Below are positions 1 to 5,985 of a DNA stretch of 11,909 nt, piece by piece (position 1 is the first letter of the stretch; each line of letters begins with the position of its first letter). The stretch is from NCBI GenBank assembly GCA_003556835.1, contig PWQG01000404.1, positions 1 to 11,909 of the forward strand, read 5' to 3'. The translations under genes were made by a program, and so were the position numbers. The DNA comes from Gammaproteobacteria bacterium (GTDB lineage: Bacteria > Pseudomonadota > Gammaproteobacteria > Pseudomonadales > Pseudohongiellaceae). The notes under the pieces are model-generated. The model had not been told where the DNA came from. It saw only the letters and a list, made by a program, of their open reading frames with translations, and searched no databases.

Positions 1-21
1 GCCTTGGGCCGACGGGTGGGG

Positions 22-27
22 TACAAT
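22..27 (+). promoter_or_regulatory. -10 box of the tRNA-Thr promoter
   Basis: TACAAT differs from the sigma-70 consensus at one base and lies 17 bp before the tRNA gene. It is followed by a C/G-rich stretch (CCCGCCC), the kind of discriminator found at stable-RNA promoters under stringent control. The matching -35 element would fall at the very edge of the window or before it, so only half of the promoter is visible. Confidence 0.6.
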
Positions 28-44
28 CCCGCCCTTCTGCCAGT

Positions 45-120
<76 letters not shown>

Positions 121-436
121 TTATTTTCAACGGGTTACGAGCACCTCGCTCACCGCCTCAAAAACCCGGTAACACTTCTGCAACACCGCTGGAGTGTTGT
201 CCCTATCCATTCTCTCATCCACTAAACCCACGCCAGTTCCGCCAACCGCGCACTGACCCTCTGCCTCTGAATAGTAACCGGACGGCCGGCATCAGGGTAG
301 CCCTGGGGCAGCAGCGGGGCCGCGGTTCCATCGTTATCTGCTCTAATGGGTCAGGAGGAGCGGGGTTGGTGTCACCGATTCGGTCGCGGTGTCGTCCAGA
401 GGGCGTGTGAGCTGCCTATTGGTCAGCGAGATGTGG
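121..436. other. Gap between tRNA and first hairpin repeat, no convincing gene
   Basis: No strong coding signal is seen. A small hairpin at 181-199 has stem CAACAC/GTGTTG and a 7-nt loop. On the minus strand a short frame from ATG at 210 to TGA at 127 would encode 27 residues with protein-like composition (it contains VFEAVSEVLV). The frame is open further upstream to a stop near 290, so it could be the tail of a decayed gene, but its ribosome binding site is poor and no family is recognised. Confidence 0.4.
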
Positions 437-512
437 TGCCGCCCGGCTGGGCTTTTGAATCAGAGACTAGTGCGAGGCGGCTACGTTGTCTCTGCACCCA
501 GCCAAGTGGTGC
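437..512 (+). repeat. Hairpin direct repeat, copy A
   Basis: This 76-bp unit matches 601-677 at about 64 of 77 aligned positions with one 1-bp gap. Its ends are inverted: GGCTGGG near the left end pairs with CCCAGCC near the right, and the outer arms pair further through several G-T wobbles. The central part containing CTACGTTGTC is shared by both copies. Keeping the pairing while the sequence drifts suggests the fold matters. It resembles a small palindromic mobile or recombination-site repeat. The family is not recognised. Confidence 0.7.
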
Positions 513-600
513 TTGTTGTCAGGGCCAGCAGCTATCGTCCGCACCCCCACCCTTACCCCTCAGCCCGGACAGACTCTGGTGGCATTGACACGGGGAAGGG

Positions 601-677
601 TGCCACCAGGCTGGGCTTTTGGAACCAGAGACGAGTGCCAAGCGACTACGTTGTCCGTGCACCCAGCTAGGTGGCGC
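601..677 (+). repeat. Hairpin direct repeat, copy B
   Basis: Second copy of the unit at 437-512, same orientation, offset by 164-165 bp. Its arms pair better: GTGCCACC with GGTGGCGC, then GCTGGG with CCCAGC, around a loop of about 45 nt. It ends 8 bp beyond the stop codon of the minus-strand HTH gene at 685, so in RNA it could also act as that gene's 3' hairpin. There is no T-run typical of a Rho-independent terminator. Confidence 0.7.
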
Positions 678-684
678 CTGCGGG

Positions 685-876
685 TCATCGGCCCGTGGTG
701 CGCTGCTGATCCTCGAGCCACTGGCGGATCGAGGGCAGGAGGTAGTAGGTCTGGCGGTGCACCGTGATGCGTGGCGGGGCCAGGTCCTGGCGCTCCCAGC
801 GCTGCAGCGTGCGCACCGAGATCCCCAGCAGCCTGGCGACTTGGGTGCGCGACATGATCTCGTTGATATCGGGCAT
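685..876 (-). CDS. AlpA/Xis-like helix-turn-helix DNA-binding protein
   Basis: A 63-residue protein of the MerR/AlpA-like wHTH (HTH_17) type. Residues 9-29 (SRTQVARLLGISVRTLQRWE) form the helix-turn-helix, followed by the wing region (PRITVHRQTYYLL) and the closing helix SIRQWLE. Proteins of this size and fold serve as recombination directionality factors (excisionases) or as activators of integrase genes in tRNA-linked islands. The start is supported by AAGAGGA 7 nt upstream. It is encoded downstream of, and in the same direction as, the recombinase pair, separated from it by 209 bp. An excisionase role is inferred from that context; a plain transcription regulator is the alternative. Confidence 0.85.
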   Translation of the reverse strand: MPDINEIMSRTQVARLLGISVRTLQRWERQDLAPPRITVHRQTYYLLPSIRQWLEDQQRTTGR

Positions 877-1051
877 GTGATATTCCTCTTAAACAGTCTG
901 ATGAACATGTGTGGCGCGTTCCGCACCTCTGGGCGACGCGCAATGACGTCGACAAGTCCTAGACTGCAGAATCGCCGAGCCCGAGGAAGGGCGCTAATTA
1001 AACATTTAACGCAAAAACACGGTTGGAGAGCATTTGCAGGCTGATTGTGTA

Positions 1052-1074
1052 GAGCCCGTATCGTGGCGGGGCTC
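1052..1074 (-). terminator. Hairpin just after the recombinase gene pair
   Basis: GAGCCC and GGGCTC form a perfect 6-bp stem around an 11-nt loop, 12 bp beyond the stop codon of the gene ending at 1086. No T-run follows on the minus strand, so it is at best a weak terminator or an RNA 3' end stabiliser. Confidence 0.3.
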
Positions 1075-1085
1075 CGGCTGTTGGG

Positions 1086-1457
1086 CTACGACGCAGTCGT
1101 GGGTTGTGTCTGGCGATTCGCTCCGTTGTAGGGCCGGCCTCCAGCTCCCTTCCGCGCACCTGCTGCAGTCGCGAGTGCATGCTCCCAATCCGTCCAGCGG
1201 CCTCGCGCGATCGCGAAAGCTCTCGCTGATCGCCAGTAGTCATATTTGGTGGTCGGAGATTTGCTTTTGCCTATTCCATAGTCCAAGTACCACAGCATAT
1301 GTTTTAGCTGGACTTTCCGTGGATTCTTGATGCCGAACCGCCGCTCGATCGCAGCCATCATCTGCATGCAGTGAGCGAGGTGTCGCTGATTAGTCGCTGC
1401 TGCGCCAGGGAGGCGCCGCATCAGTGTACGCAATTGGTGTTGGTTCCTGGGGTTCAT
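1086..1457 (-). CDS. Stand-alone recombinase core-binding-domain-like protein
   Basis: 123 residues. The frame is open for six codons upstream, but the chosen ATG at 1457 forms an ATGA overlap with the stop codon of the recombinase gene at 1454, implying translational coupling. The protein is basic and mostly helical. Its layout (QLRTLMRRLPG, then AAIERRFGI, NPRKVQLKHMLWYLDY and SPTTKYDYWRSARAFA) resembles the SAM-like N-terminal DNA-binding domain of phage-type tyrosine integrases (Phage_int_SAM_2-like). No catalytic domain follows. The recombinase encoded upstream already has its own core-binding domain, so this is an extra one. It may be an accessory DNA-binding partner of the recombinase, or the remnant of a second integrase that lost its catalytic half. 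The family assignment is by eye and uncertain. Confidence 0.7.
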   Translation of the reverse strand: MNPRNQHQLRTLMRRLPGAAATNQRHLAHCMQMMAAIERRFGIKNPRKVQLKHMLWYLDYGIGKSKSPTTKYDYWRSARAFAIARGRWTDWEHALATAAGARKGAGGRPYNGANRQTQPTTAS

Positions 1458-2389
1458 TGGCGGCTGCTCCCGCAATAGCTCGCCACCACGTCCCGCCGCC
1501 CGTGTCCCAGCTCATACGCGATCTGATCTCGGGCGCGCGCATCCTCCGCTCGCGTGGCGAGCCGGACACCGGCGACGACGGGTGCTGGATAACCGGTGAG
1601 CTGTCGGTAGCGCTGGCAGGCGAATGCCGTCCTGCAGTCGTGGATCTTACCGGCTTGCAAACGGTGGAGCAGCCGGCGGCCTCGCTGCACCTCGGTGCGA
1701 TACCATCTTATTAGGCTCTCATTGGGCGCCAGGAGGCAGTTAGATTGCGCAACTGAGGCAGCGAACTGGATTGCCTCTTTCAATGCCGGAGAAACATCTA
1801 TCCATCTCGGCGCGCGGCGACCGCCTTTTGTGCCCCTTTGTACATTGATCTTTCCGTAGCGATTAGCTTGTTTCTCCCAGGTTTTTAGGTTCGCTAAGCT
1901 GGCTTCACCCAGGCGCAACCCCGCATGCCGGGCGAGCATGAGGAGCGCTGCGACACGAGGCAGGTTTGCCTCCAGAAGGGCCCCGGTGGCGCGTGTCAGA
2001 TCCGCCATATCCAGGTAAGAGGGTGGCTCGCTTCGGATACGGATTCGTTTTGCTCCAAATGCTCGACTGGGGCTGACATAAGTTCTGGACCCCATTGCGC
2101 GCATCGTACAGTTGAGCGAGCTCAGCAAATTCTGCCCATAAGGGACCGAGCATCCGCTGCTTTGGAGGTGCCTTGCATAATCCAAAGTGACCTCCACGGT
2201 CACACTGCGCGCATCCCTGAGTCCATGGGATTGGGCCCATTGGCAAAACATTCGCCAATGGTGAATCCGAGTGCTGAGGGTGCTAAATGATCCCAGCGCA
2301 TAATGGGATCGGAGGGCTTGGACGCCGGCCCACTCCATCCTCTTACCCCACCCGTGATTACGAGTTGAGGTGCTGCCGAATATCCCCAT
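1454..2389 (-). CDS. Tyrosine recombinase / integrase (Integrase_1-like)
   Basis: 311 residues from the ATG at 2389, chosen because AGAGGA lies 9 nt before it; an ATG at 2413 has no such site. Residues about 20-100 form the core-binding domain (WAGVQALRSHY, then HHWRMFCQWAQSHGLRDAR). The catalytic domain has the full set: Arg159 in HAGLRLGE, Lys188 in RGTKGG, His250 and Arg253 in HDCR, His296 in ELGHGRRD, and nucleophile Tyr305. It is therefore probably active, cutting and rejoining DNA through a 3'-phosphotyrosine. Its position 1.3 kb from the 3' end of a tRNA gene fits integration of a genomic island at that tRNA. The ATGA overlap ties it to the downstream core-binding-like gene. Confidence 0.92.
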   Translation of the reverse strand: MGIFGSTSTRNHGWGKRMEWAGVQALRSHYALGSFSTLSTRIHHWRMFCQWAQSHGLRDARSVTVEVTLDYARHLQSSGCSVPYGQNLLSSLNCTMRAMGSRTYVSPSRAFGAKRIRIRSEPPSYLDMADLTRATGALLEANLPRVAALLMLARHAGLRLGEASLANLKTWEKQANRYGKINVQRGTKGGRRAPRWIDVSPALKEAIQFAASVAQSNCLLAPNESLIRWYRTEVQRGRRLLHRLQAGKIHDCRTAFACQRYRQLTGYPAPVVAGVRLATRAEDARARDQIAYELGHGRRDVVASYCGSSRQ

Positions 2390-2465
2390 CAATCCTGTTC
2401 CTCTTTTGGTCATCCAATGCTGTCTTAATCCTCTCTACATAATCATGGGCGGCAAGCGCTGGCAT
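2358..2465 (-). CDS. Small overlapping ORF ahead of the recombinase gene
   Basis: 35 codons from ATG at 2465, preceded by GGAG with a 7-nt gap. The frame runs 32 bp past the recombinase start and ends at 2358. The product begins MPALAAHDYVERIKTALDDQ and is helical and charged. Such an overlapping leader could couple translation into the recombinase gene. It has no recognised homologue and could be chance. Confidence 0.35.
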   Translation of the reverse strand: MPALAAHDYVERIKTALDDQKRNRIDGDIRQHLNS

Positions 2466-2537
2466 GGCGCAGCTCCGAGCTATGGCGAGTGCCAGGGGTC
2501 GCAGTCGAGCCTTGCTCGCCCGATACCATGACCACTG

Positions 2538-2565
2538 GGGGTCGCGTGCGTCTCGCACGCACCCC
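2538..2565 (-). repeat. Strong 12-bp hairpin, possible structured RNA
   Basis: GCGTGCG and CGCACGC pair perfectly around a TCT loop. After one bulged base the stem continues for five more pairs (GGGGT/ACCCC). On the minus strand it is flanked by two weaker hairpins: TGCC...GGCA on the 5' side and CGAGC-AAG-GCTCG on the 3' side. There is no T-run, so it is not a standard terminator. Confidence 0.55.
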
Positions 2566-2718
2566 TGAAACCGTGCTGGTCCATGCCGTCCCCCCGGCAC
2601 CCGCCACTTGCTCGGATGAGTGTTATAAACCGGGTTGTGCGCCGGTCGCGCATGGGGGGAGTTCCCTGCTTGCCTAGGGTCTTTTGCACTCAGCGATCAG
2701 TGCCATGGCGACCACTGG

Positions 2719-2732
2719 CCGGCATATGCCGG
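2719..2732. repeat. 14-bp perfect palindrome CCGGCATATGCCGG
   Basis: A perfect dyad in noncoding DNA about 330 bp upstream of the recombinase start. It could be a binding site for a dimeric DNA-binding protein. The role is unknown. Confidence 0.4.
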
Positions 2733-3015
2733 GGGCGGGGGGCCGCTGTCGGTCGGGTGACACGACCGGCGGGCATCTGCGCATAGAGCTGGATCCGCGG
2801 GCGCGGACGTTGATGTTGGTGCCAGGGCCAGGCAGGCCAGGCCGTCAGGTGGGTCCTCTCGGTCCCGGGCATGCTGCCTCGGAGCTTGGGAGGGTTTTAG
2901 TCGACCGGGGTGCCCCGCGGACACAGTGGATCCGGGGCATTCTCGGGGATGACGCTATCCGTCTCTATTTCAGATGTATTGATTGCCTAGTGGCCCCTTA
3001 GGGCCCATCTCGCGG

Positions 3016-3029
3016 CACTGTATACAGTG
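3016..3029. promoter_or_regulatory. 14-bp perfect palindrome CACTGTATACAGTG, operator-like
   Basis: Perfect two-fold symmetry in noncoding DNA. The half-site CACTGT also occurs in the dyads at 4002 and 4048, and as ACAGTG at 4076. The spacing is too short for a gammaproteobacterial LexA box (CTGT-N8-ACAG), because only two bases separate CTGT and ACAG. It may be an operator for an unidentified element regulator. Confidence 0.4.
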
Positions 3030-3069
3030 GCTCGCATCGCTGATTCGTTTTACCTGGCCAGCTATCAGG

Positions 3070-3086
3070 CCCGGGCGCTGCCCGGG
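3070..3086. repeat. 7-bp GC hairpin followed by GTTT
   Basis: CCCGGGC and GCCCGGG pair perfectly around a GCT loop. On the plus strand it is followed by GTTT, too short a T-run for a convincing terminator. No gene ends directly before it. Confidence 0.35.
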
Positions 3087-3393
3087 GTTTGAACGATGAA
3101 TGTAGCATGCCTTCCGTCCGCGCAATCGGGGGTTTACGCGGATTTCGGGCAAAAACACGGATGTGTTGCTCGAGGTGTTTGCACCCTCAAGCCAGGCAGG
3201 CTTAGGTGGTGGACAGAGGAGGCCCTCCGCCGTGGACCAACCTATGTCTCGCGGCCAGCAATGGGGGTGATCCGCTGGAACGTGCTGTCGCGTCGGCTAT
3301 TGCCTGCAGTGCTGGAGGGGCTGCTCTTCAGTAGTATCTTGGATGTTGAGCTGTTGGTTGGCGCTGCGACTCGAGCCTGGATGAACCCCGGAA

Positions 3394-3426
3394 GTGGGCA
3401 GGGCGGCGCAGCCTCTCCCTGCCCAC
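3394..3426 (-). terminator. Hairpin after the acidic-protein gene
   Basis: GTGGGCAGGG and CCCTGCCCAC form a perfect 10-bp stem with a 13-nt loop, beginning 12 bp beyond the stop codon of the minus-strand gene at 3438. The position fits a transcription end or 3' stabiliser. A T-run is missing. Confidence 0.5.
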
Positions 3427-3437
3427 ACTCGCCAGAT

Positions 3438-3875
3438 CTATTCTTCCTCTCTGATCCGCTCAATCTCCTCATTGACGCTGGACACTGCATCCTTCATTTG
3501 TCTCATTAGGATGTCCGTGATGACTGGGGCGGCATGTTCTGCATACTGATCGACTGCCCCGAAGAGATCTTCGCCATCAGTAATCTCTTCGAGCGAACTG
3601 AATTTTTCTGGTACCGCTGAATAGATGGCTCGGCACACCTCGTCGATTTCCTCTGTGCAGCAAAACAGTTCCCCGTCCACAGGAATTTCAAACTCTACCC
3701 AAATGTCCTTGGAAGATCCTTCCGGCTTGATGTAAAACCCTTTTTCCGCAGGCTCGTAAAAAACGTATTCAGCGGTCAGGCGAGTGAGTTCCTGTGGTGT
3801 GAGACCGCTCAAGTAATCTGTATAGAGTTTCTCGTCGAGGTTGTGGAGTACAGTCGAACTACTGGTTTGGGTCAT
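3438..3875 (-). CDS. Small, strongly acidic protein of unknown function
   Basis: 145 residues from ATG at 3875, chosen because GAAGGTGG lies just upstream; an in-frame GTG at 3884 overlaps that site. About 33 Asp/Glu against 11 Lys/Arg gives a strong negative charge. There is no signal peptide or membrane segment. Residues 37-72 look like a small beta-rich part (YVFYEPAEKGFYIKPEG, WVEFEIPVDGELFCC). The C-terminal third (residues 115-145) is an amphipathic helix ending in IREEE. The gene has visibly lower G+C than its neighbours and its own promoter, so it was probably acquired. The family is not recognised. Acidic proteins of this size in accessory DNA are sometimes DNA mimics, but nothing here proves that. 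Confidence 0.75.
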   Translation of the reverse strand: MTQTSSSTVLHNLDEKLYTDYLSGLTPQELTRLTAEYVFYEPAEKGFYIKPEGSSKDIWVEFEIPVDGELFCCTEEIDEVCRAIYSAVPEKFSSLEEITDGEDLFGAVDQYAEHAAPVITDILMRQMKDAVSSVNEEIERIREEE

Positions 3876-3907
3876 GATGGCCACCTTCGTTTTGAGTTCG
3901 AAGTCAG

Positions 3908-3934
3908 TTTTTATGTGTTTTGATTGCGTGTCAA
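3908..3934 (-). promoter_or_regulatory. Sigma-70 promoter of the acidic-protein gene
   Basis: On the minus strand a perfect -35 box TTGACA (3934-3929) is followed after 15 bp by TAAAAA (3913-3908), inside an AT-rich stretch that stands out from the GC-rich surroundings. The spacing is shorter than the ideal 17 bp. The start codon lies 33 bp further on. Confidence 0.6.
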
Positions 3935-4001
3935 GTATTTATTCTGGCGGTATTTTTTTGTTTCTTGTGTCCTCTGTTCGAAAAAAACATTAACGGTTTT
4001 G

Positions 4002-4079
4002 CACTGTCCAATTCGGACTGTGTGTCTGTTCTCTGTCGAAGTCGGACACTGTATTCGTCGCACGGTCCGAAGCGAACAG
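4002..4079. promoter_or_regulatory. Cluster of inverted repeats, operator-like
   Basis: The first dyad (4002-4022) has the form CACnGTCCnAnTnGGACnGTG. A second, nested set pairs CTGTTC (4026-4031) with GAACAG (4074-4079), and inside it TCGGAC (4042-4047) with GTCCGA (4065-4070). The GTCC/GGAC half-site recurs throughout. The cluster lies 68 bp upstream of the -35 box of the acidic-protein gene, where an activator or repressor array would sit. It could also fold as RNA. Confidence 0.5.
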
Positions 4080-4114
4080 TGGGGTCATTGGTTTCCGTTG
4101 ATAAGTGATGCGGT

Positions 4115-4125
4115 GACAAGTTGTC
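4115..4125. promoter_or_regulatory. 11-bp dyad GACAAGTTGTC
   Basis: A GACAA/TTGTC dyad centred on one base, in the 468-bp gene-free stretch between the acidic-protein gene and the deacetylase gene. The rest of 4080-4352 shows no gene. It does contain an AAAGGAGGTGA sequence at 4280-4290 with no suitable start codon after it. Confidence 0.3.
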
Positions 4126-4352
4126 GCAGGCCGGGTTTTCATGCACCAGTTGATGGCTACCCGCGGCCGTCACGTATCGATTACTGGCTTCCCACCCGCA
4201 TTCGCCACATGACGGATGCGCCTCACATTCTGGATGCAGCTACTGAGCGCGTACCGACAGCGCCTACCCCGCGGGCGTGAAAGGAGGTGACTGCAGAGAG
4301 AAGTCCGGCCGCTGCATTTCGTCGAGGATGGATCGATCCGACCGAGCAATAC

Positions 4353-5252
4353 CTACAGTGTCGCCGCTGCCGTGAAGAGCCGCGAATGGCGTTGGGCAAG
4401 GGCACCAATATCACGGTCGTAGCCGCCACCGATGACGCCCGCCACGGGGATGCTGCCCTCCCGGCATGTCTGTAGCACGTAGGTATCACGTCGGGTGATG
4501 CCCTCATCGGAAAGGTCGAGGTGTCCCATCCGGTCCAGGGTGTGGACATCCACGCCAGCGTCGTAGATCACCAGGTCAGGGTTGAACTCGGACAGCAGGC
4601 GCGGGAGCGTATTTTCCAGGATGCGCAGATACTCGGCGTCCGAGACGCCTTTATCCAATGCGATATCCAGATCCCCCTGCCGCTTGCGTGCTGGAAAGTT
4701 CGTGCCGGCATGCATGGAGAAGGTGAAGACTGCTGGCTCGTCCTCAAAAAGTCCGGCGGTGCCATCCCCCTGGTGGACATCCAGATCGACGACCAGAATG
4801 CGCTTCGCCCAGCCACAGGCCAGGGCGTGCCGGGCGGCGACAGCAATGTCGTTGATCAGACAGTAGCCACTTCCGGCATCGGCGTGGGCGTGGTGGGTGC
4901 CGCCCGCGGTATTCAGCTCCAGTCGTTGCGCCAATGCGGCTTCCACCGCCAGAACCGTGCCCGCTGTCTCCAGGCGCACCCGCTCAACGAGATCCTCTGA
5001 CCAACGGAAACCGGTGCGCCGCTGCGCTGTCGGGTCGGTGCGCCCGGTCAGAAACGCATCGATGTACTCCGGTTTGTGGGCCCGGGCGAGCATTGCCCGT
5101 TCCGCAGGTTCCGGTTGCATCCAGTCGGCCACCCTGTCGATAGCGGGCGTGGCGAGCTGCTCTCGGAGCACCCGGAACTTGCGCATCGGAAAAGGATGGC
5201 GCTCGGGCAGCTCGATGGTATAGCCCGGGTGGTGGATCATCGGGATAGCCAT
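4353..5252 (-). CDS. Histone deacetylase superfamily deacylase
   Basis: 299 residues from ATG at 5252, with GAGGG 7 nt upstream; the open frame extends another 22 codons upstream without such support. The fold is that of the HDAC/AcuC/acetylpolyamine amidohydrolase superfamily, which removes acyl groups from lysine or polyamines with a bound zinc. Visible active-site elements are the His pair 120-121 in GGTHHAH, Asp156/Asp158/His160 in DLDVHQGDGT (158 and 160 being zinc ligands), Asp240 in LDRMGH as third ligand, and Tyr278 in GGGY. The short length and the GGTHHAHADAGSGYCLIND loop resemble class IV (HDAC11-like) bacterial members. It is divergent from the CIA30 gene across 162 bp. The substrate cannot be told from sequence. 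Confidence 0.93.
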   Translation of the reverse strand: MAIPMIHHPGYTIELPERHPFPMRKFRVLREQLATPAIDRVADWMQPEPAERAMLARAHKPEYIDAFLTGRTDPTAQRRTGFRWSEDLVERVRLETAGTVLAVEAALAQRLELNTAGGTHHAHADAGSGYCLINDIAVAARHALACGWAKRILVVDLDVHQGDGTAGLFEDEPAVFTFSMHAGTNFPARKRQGDLDIALDKGVSDAEYLRILENTLPRLLSEFNPDLVIYDAGVDVHTLDRMGHLDLSDEGITRRDTYVLQTCREGSIPVAGVIGGGYDRDIGALAQRHSRLFTAAATL

Positions 5253-5306
5253 GAGTGACCCTCGTCGGACAGGGAGGTAAGCAGGCGATGGCCCATTGCG
5301 CGACCG

Positions 5307-5323
5307 CCAGGACAGCATCCTGG
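5307..5323. promoter_or_regulatory. Inverted repeat CCAGGA-5-TCCTGG
   Basis: A 6-bp perfect inverted repeat in the 162-bp region between the divergent deacetylase and CIA30 genes. It may be an operator acting on either or both. No clear -10/-35 pair is seen nearby. Confidence 0.35.
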
Positions 5324-5414
5324 TAGACCATCAGGTGCCCGAATCGATCCAATCATGCGATGAGCATACACTGCACTGGGGGAGGCCCGGAAACAGGGTA
5401 AAAGTGGAGCGGGT

Positions 5415-5909
5415 ATGGTCGCAGTCACGCGGTTCGGTAGAGAAGCCACGGGGTCTCAGTGGGTGTCGCTGGGCGATCCGGTCATGGGCGGTCGATCGAC
5501 GGGGCGTGTCACGCCTGTCGACGACACCATCAGTGTCTTTCACGGTGAGGTCAGTCTTGCCAACGGTGGTGGATTTGCCTCGGTAAAATGCGATCTGCCG
5601 CCGTTGGACCTCTCCGGCTCCGAGGGCCTTGTGCTTGGGGCCTGCGGAGATGGCAAGGTCTACAAGTTCGGAATCCGGGTGACCTGGGATCGGAACGCCC
5701 CGGTGTATCAGCAGGCGTTTGCGACCGAAGCGGCGGTCTGGCAACGAATCAACCTCCCGTTCCATCGGTTCACGCCGACCTTTCGAGGTCGGGTGCTGGC
5801 GGATGCGGCTGCGCTGGATCCTGCGAAAGTTTCGTCCCTGAGCTTGTTTGTCGCGGACAAGCAGGCCGGCCCTTTCGAGTTGATGCTGCGCGCCATAGAC
5901 ACTTACTGA
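5415..5909 (+). CDS. CIA30 family protein
   Basis: 164 residues, the usual length for bacterial members of the CIA30 family (complex I intermediate-associated protein 30), a galactose-binding-like beta sandwich. The signature is clear: W16, then LGDPVMGGRSTG (19-30), FHGEVSLANGGGFASV (42-57), and near the end the strand SLSLFVADKQAGPFELMLRAI. GGAG lies 5 nt before the ATG. In mitochondria CIA30 helps assemble complex I, but bacterial homologues have no firmly known role and often sit outside respiratory operons, as here. No signal peptide is seen, so it is likely cytoplasmic. Confidence 0.9.
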   Translation: MVAVTRFGREATGSQWVSLGDPVMGGRSTGRVTPVDDTISVFHGEVSLANGGGFASVKCDLPPLDLSGSEGLVLGACGDGKVYKFGIRVTWDRNAPVYQQAFATEAAVWQRINLPFHRFTPTFRGRVLADAAALDPAKVSSLSLFVADKQAGPFELMLRAIDTY

Positions 5910-5933
5910 AGTTGTCGGGGTGGTAATGCTGAG

Positions 5934-5952
5934 CTGGGCGGACGTTGCCCAG
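5934..5952 (+). terminator. Hairpin between the CIA30 gene and the next operon
   Basis: CTGGGC and GCCCAG pair around a 7-nt loop, 25 bp after the CIA30 stop codon. No T-run follows, so it is a weak terminator candidate. Confidence 0.35.
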
Positions 5953-5985
5953 ACTATTGAGTAGCGGCTCACCAGAGGAGGGCGA

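Larger units (their letters stand above)
2466..3437. other. 970-bp gene-poor stretch rich in hairpins and palindromes
   Basis: Several open frames cross this stretch on both strands, but they overlap each other, have proline/arginine-rich translations typical of GC-rich noncoding DNA, and lack good ribosome binding sites. A 137-codon plus-strand frame (3096-3509) is the longest. It runs into the 3' end of the convergent gene at 3438 and resembles no family known to me. The stretch holds the separately listed inverted repeats at 2538-2565, 2719-2732, 3016-3029 and 3070-3086. It may be a regulatory or origin-like part of the integrated element, or decayed DNA. Confidence 0.5.

Noticed and set aside
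437..677. Integron attC sites
   Set aside because: The repeats fold like attC, but I see no matching RYYYAAC/GTTRRRY core pair, and the recombinase lacks recognisable integron-integrase features.
519..926. 135-codon minus-strand frame overlapping the HTH gene
   Set aside because: The 63-aa frame in the same place has a textbook helix-turn-helix and a good ribosome site; this one spans the hairpin repeat and has no domain.
3016..3029. LexA/SOS box
   Set aside because: CTGT and ACAG are separated by 2 bp instead of the 8 bp of gammaproteobacterial LexA sites.
1011..3160. 12-bp direct repeat GCAAAAACACGG (1011 and 3149) as att sites
   Set aside because: A repeat of this length is expected by chance in 12 kb, and neither copy relates to the tRNA end.
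3096..3509. 137-codon plus-strand frame
   Set aside because: Runs into the 3' end of the convergent acidic-protein gene, has no good ribosome site and matches no family known to me; kept only as a note in the gap entry.
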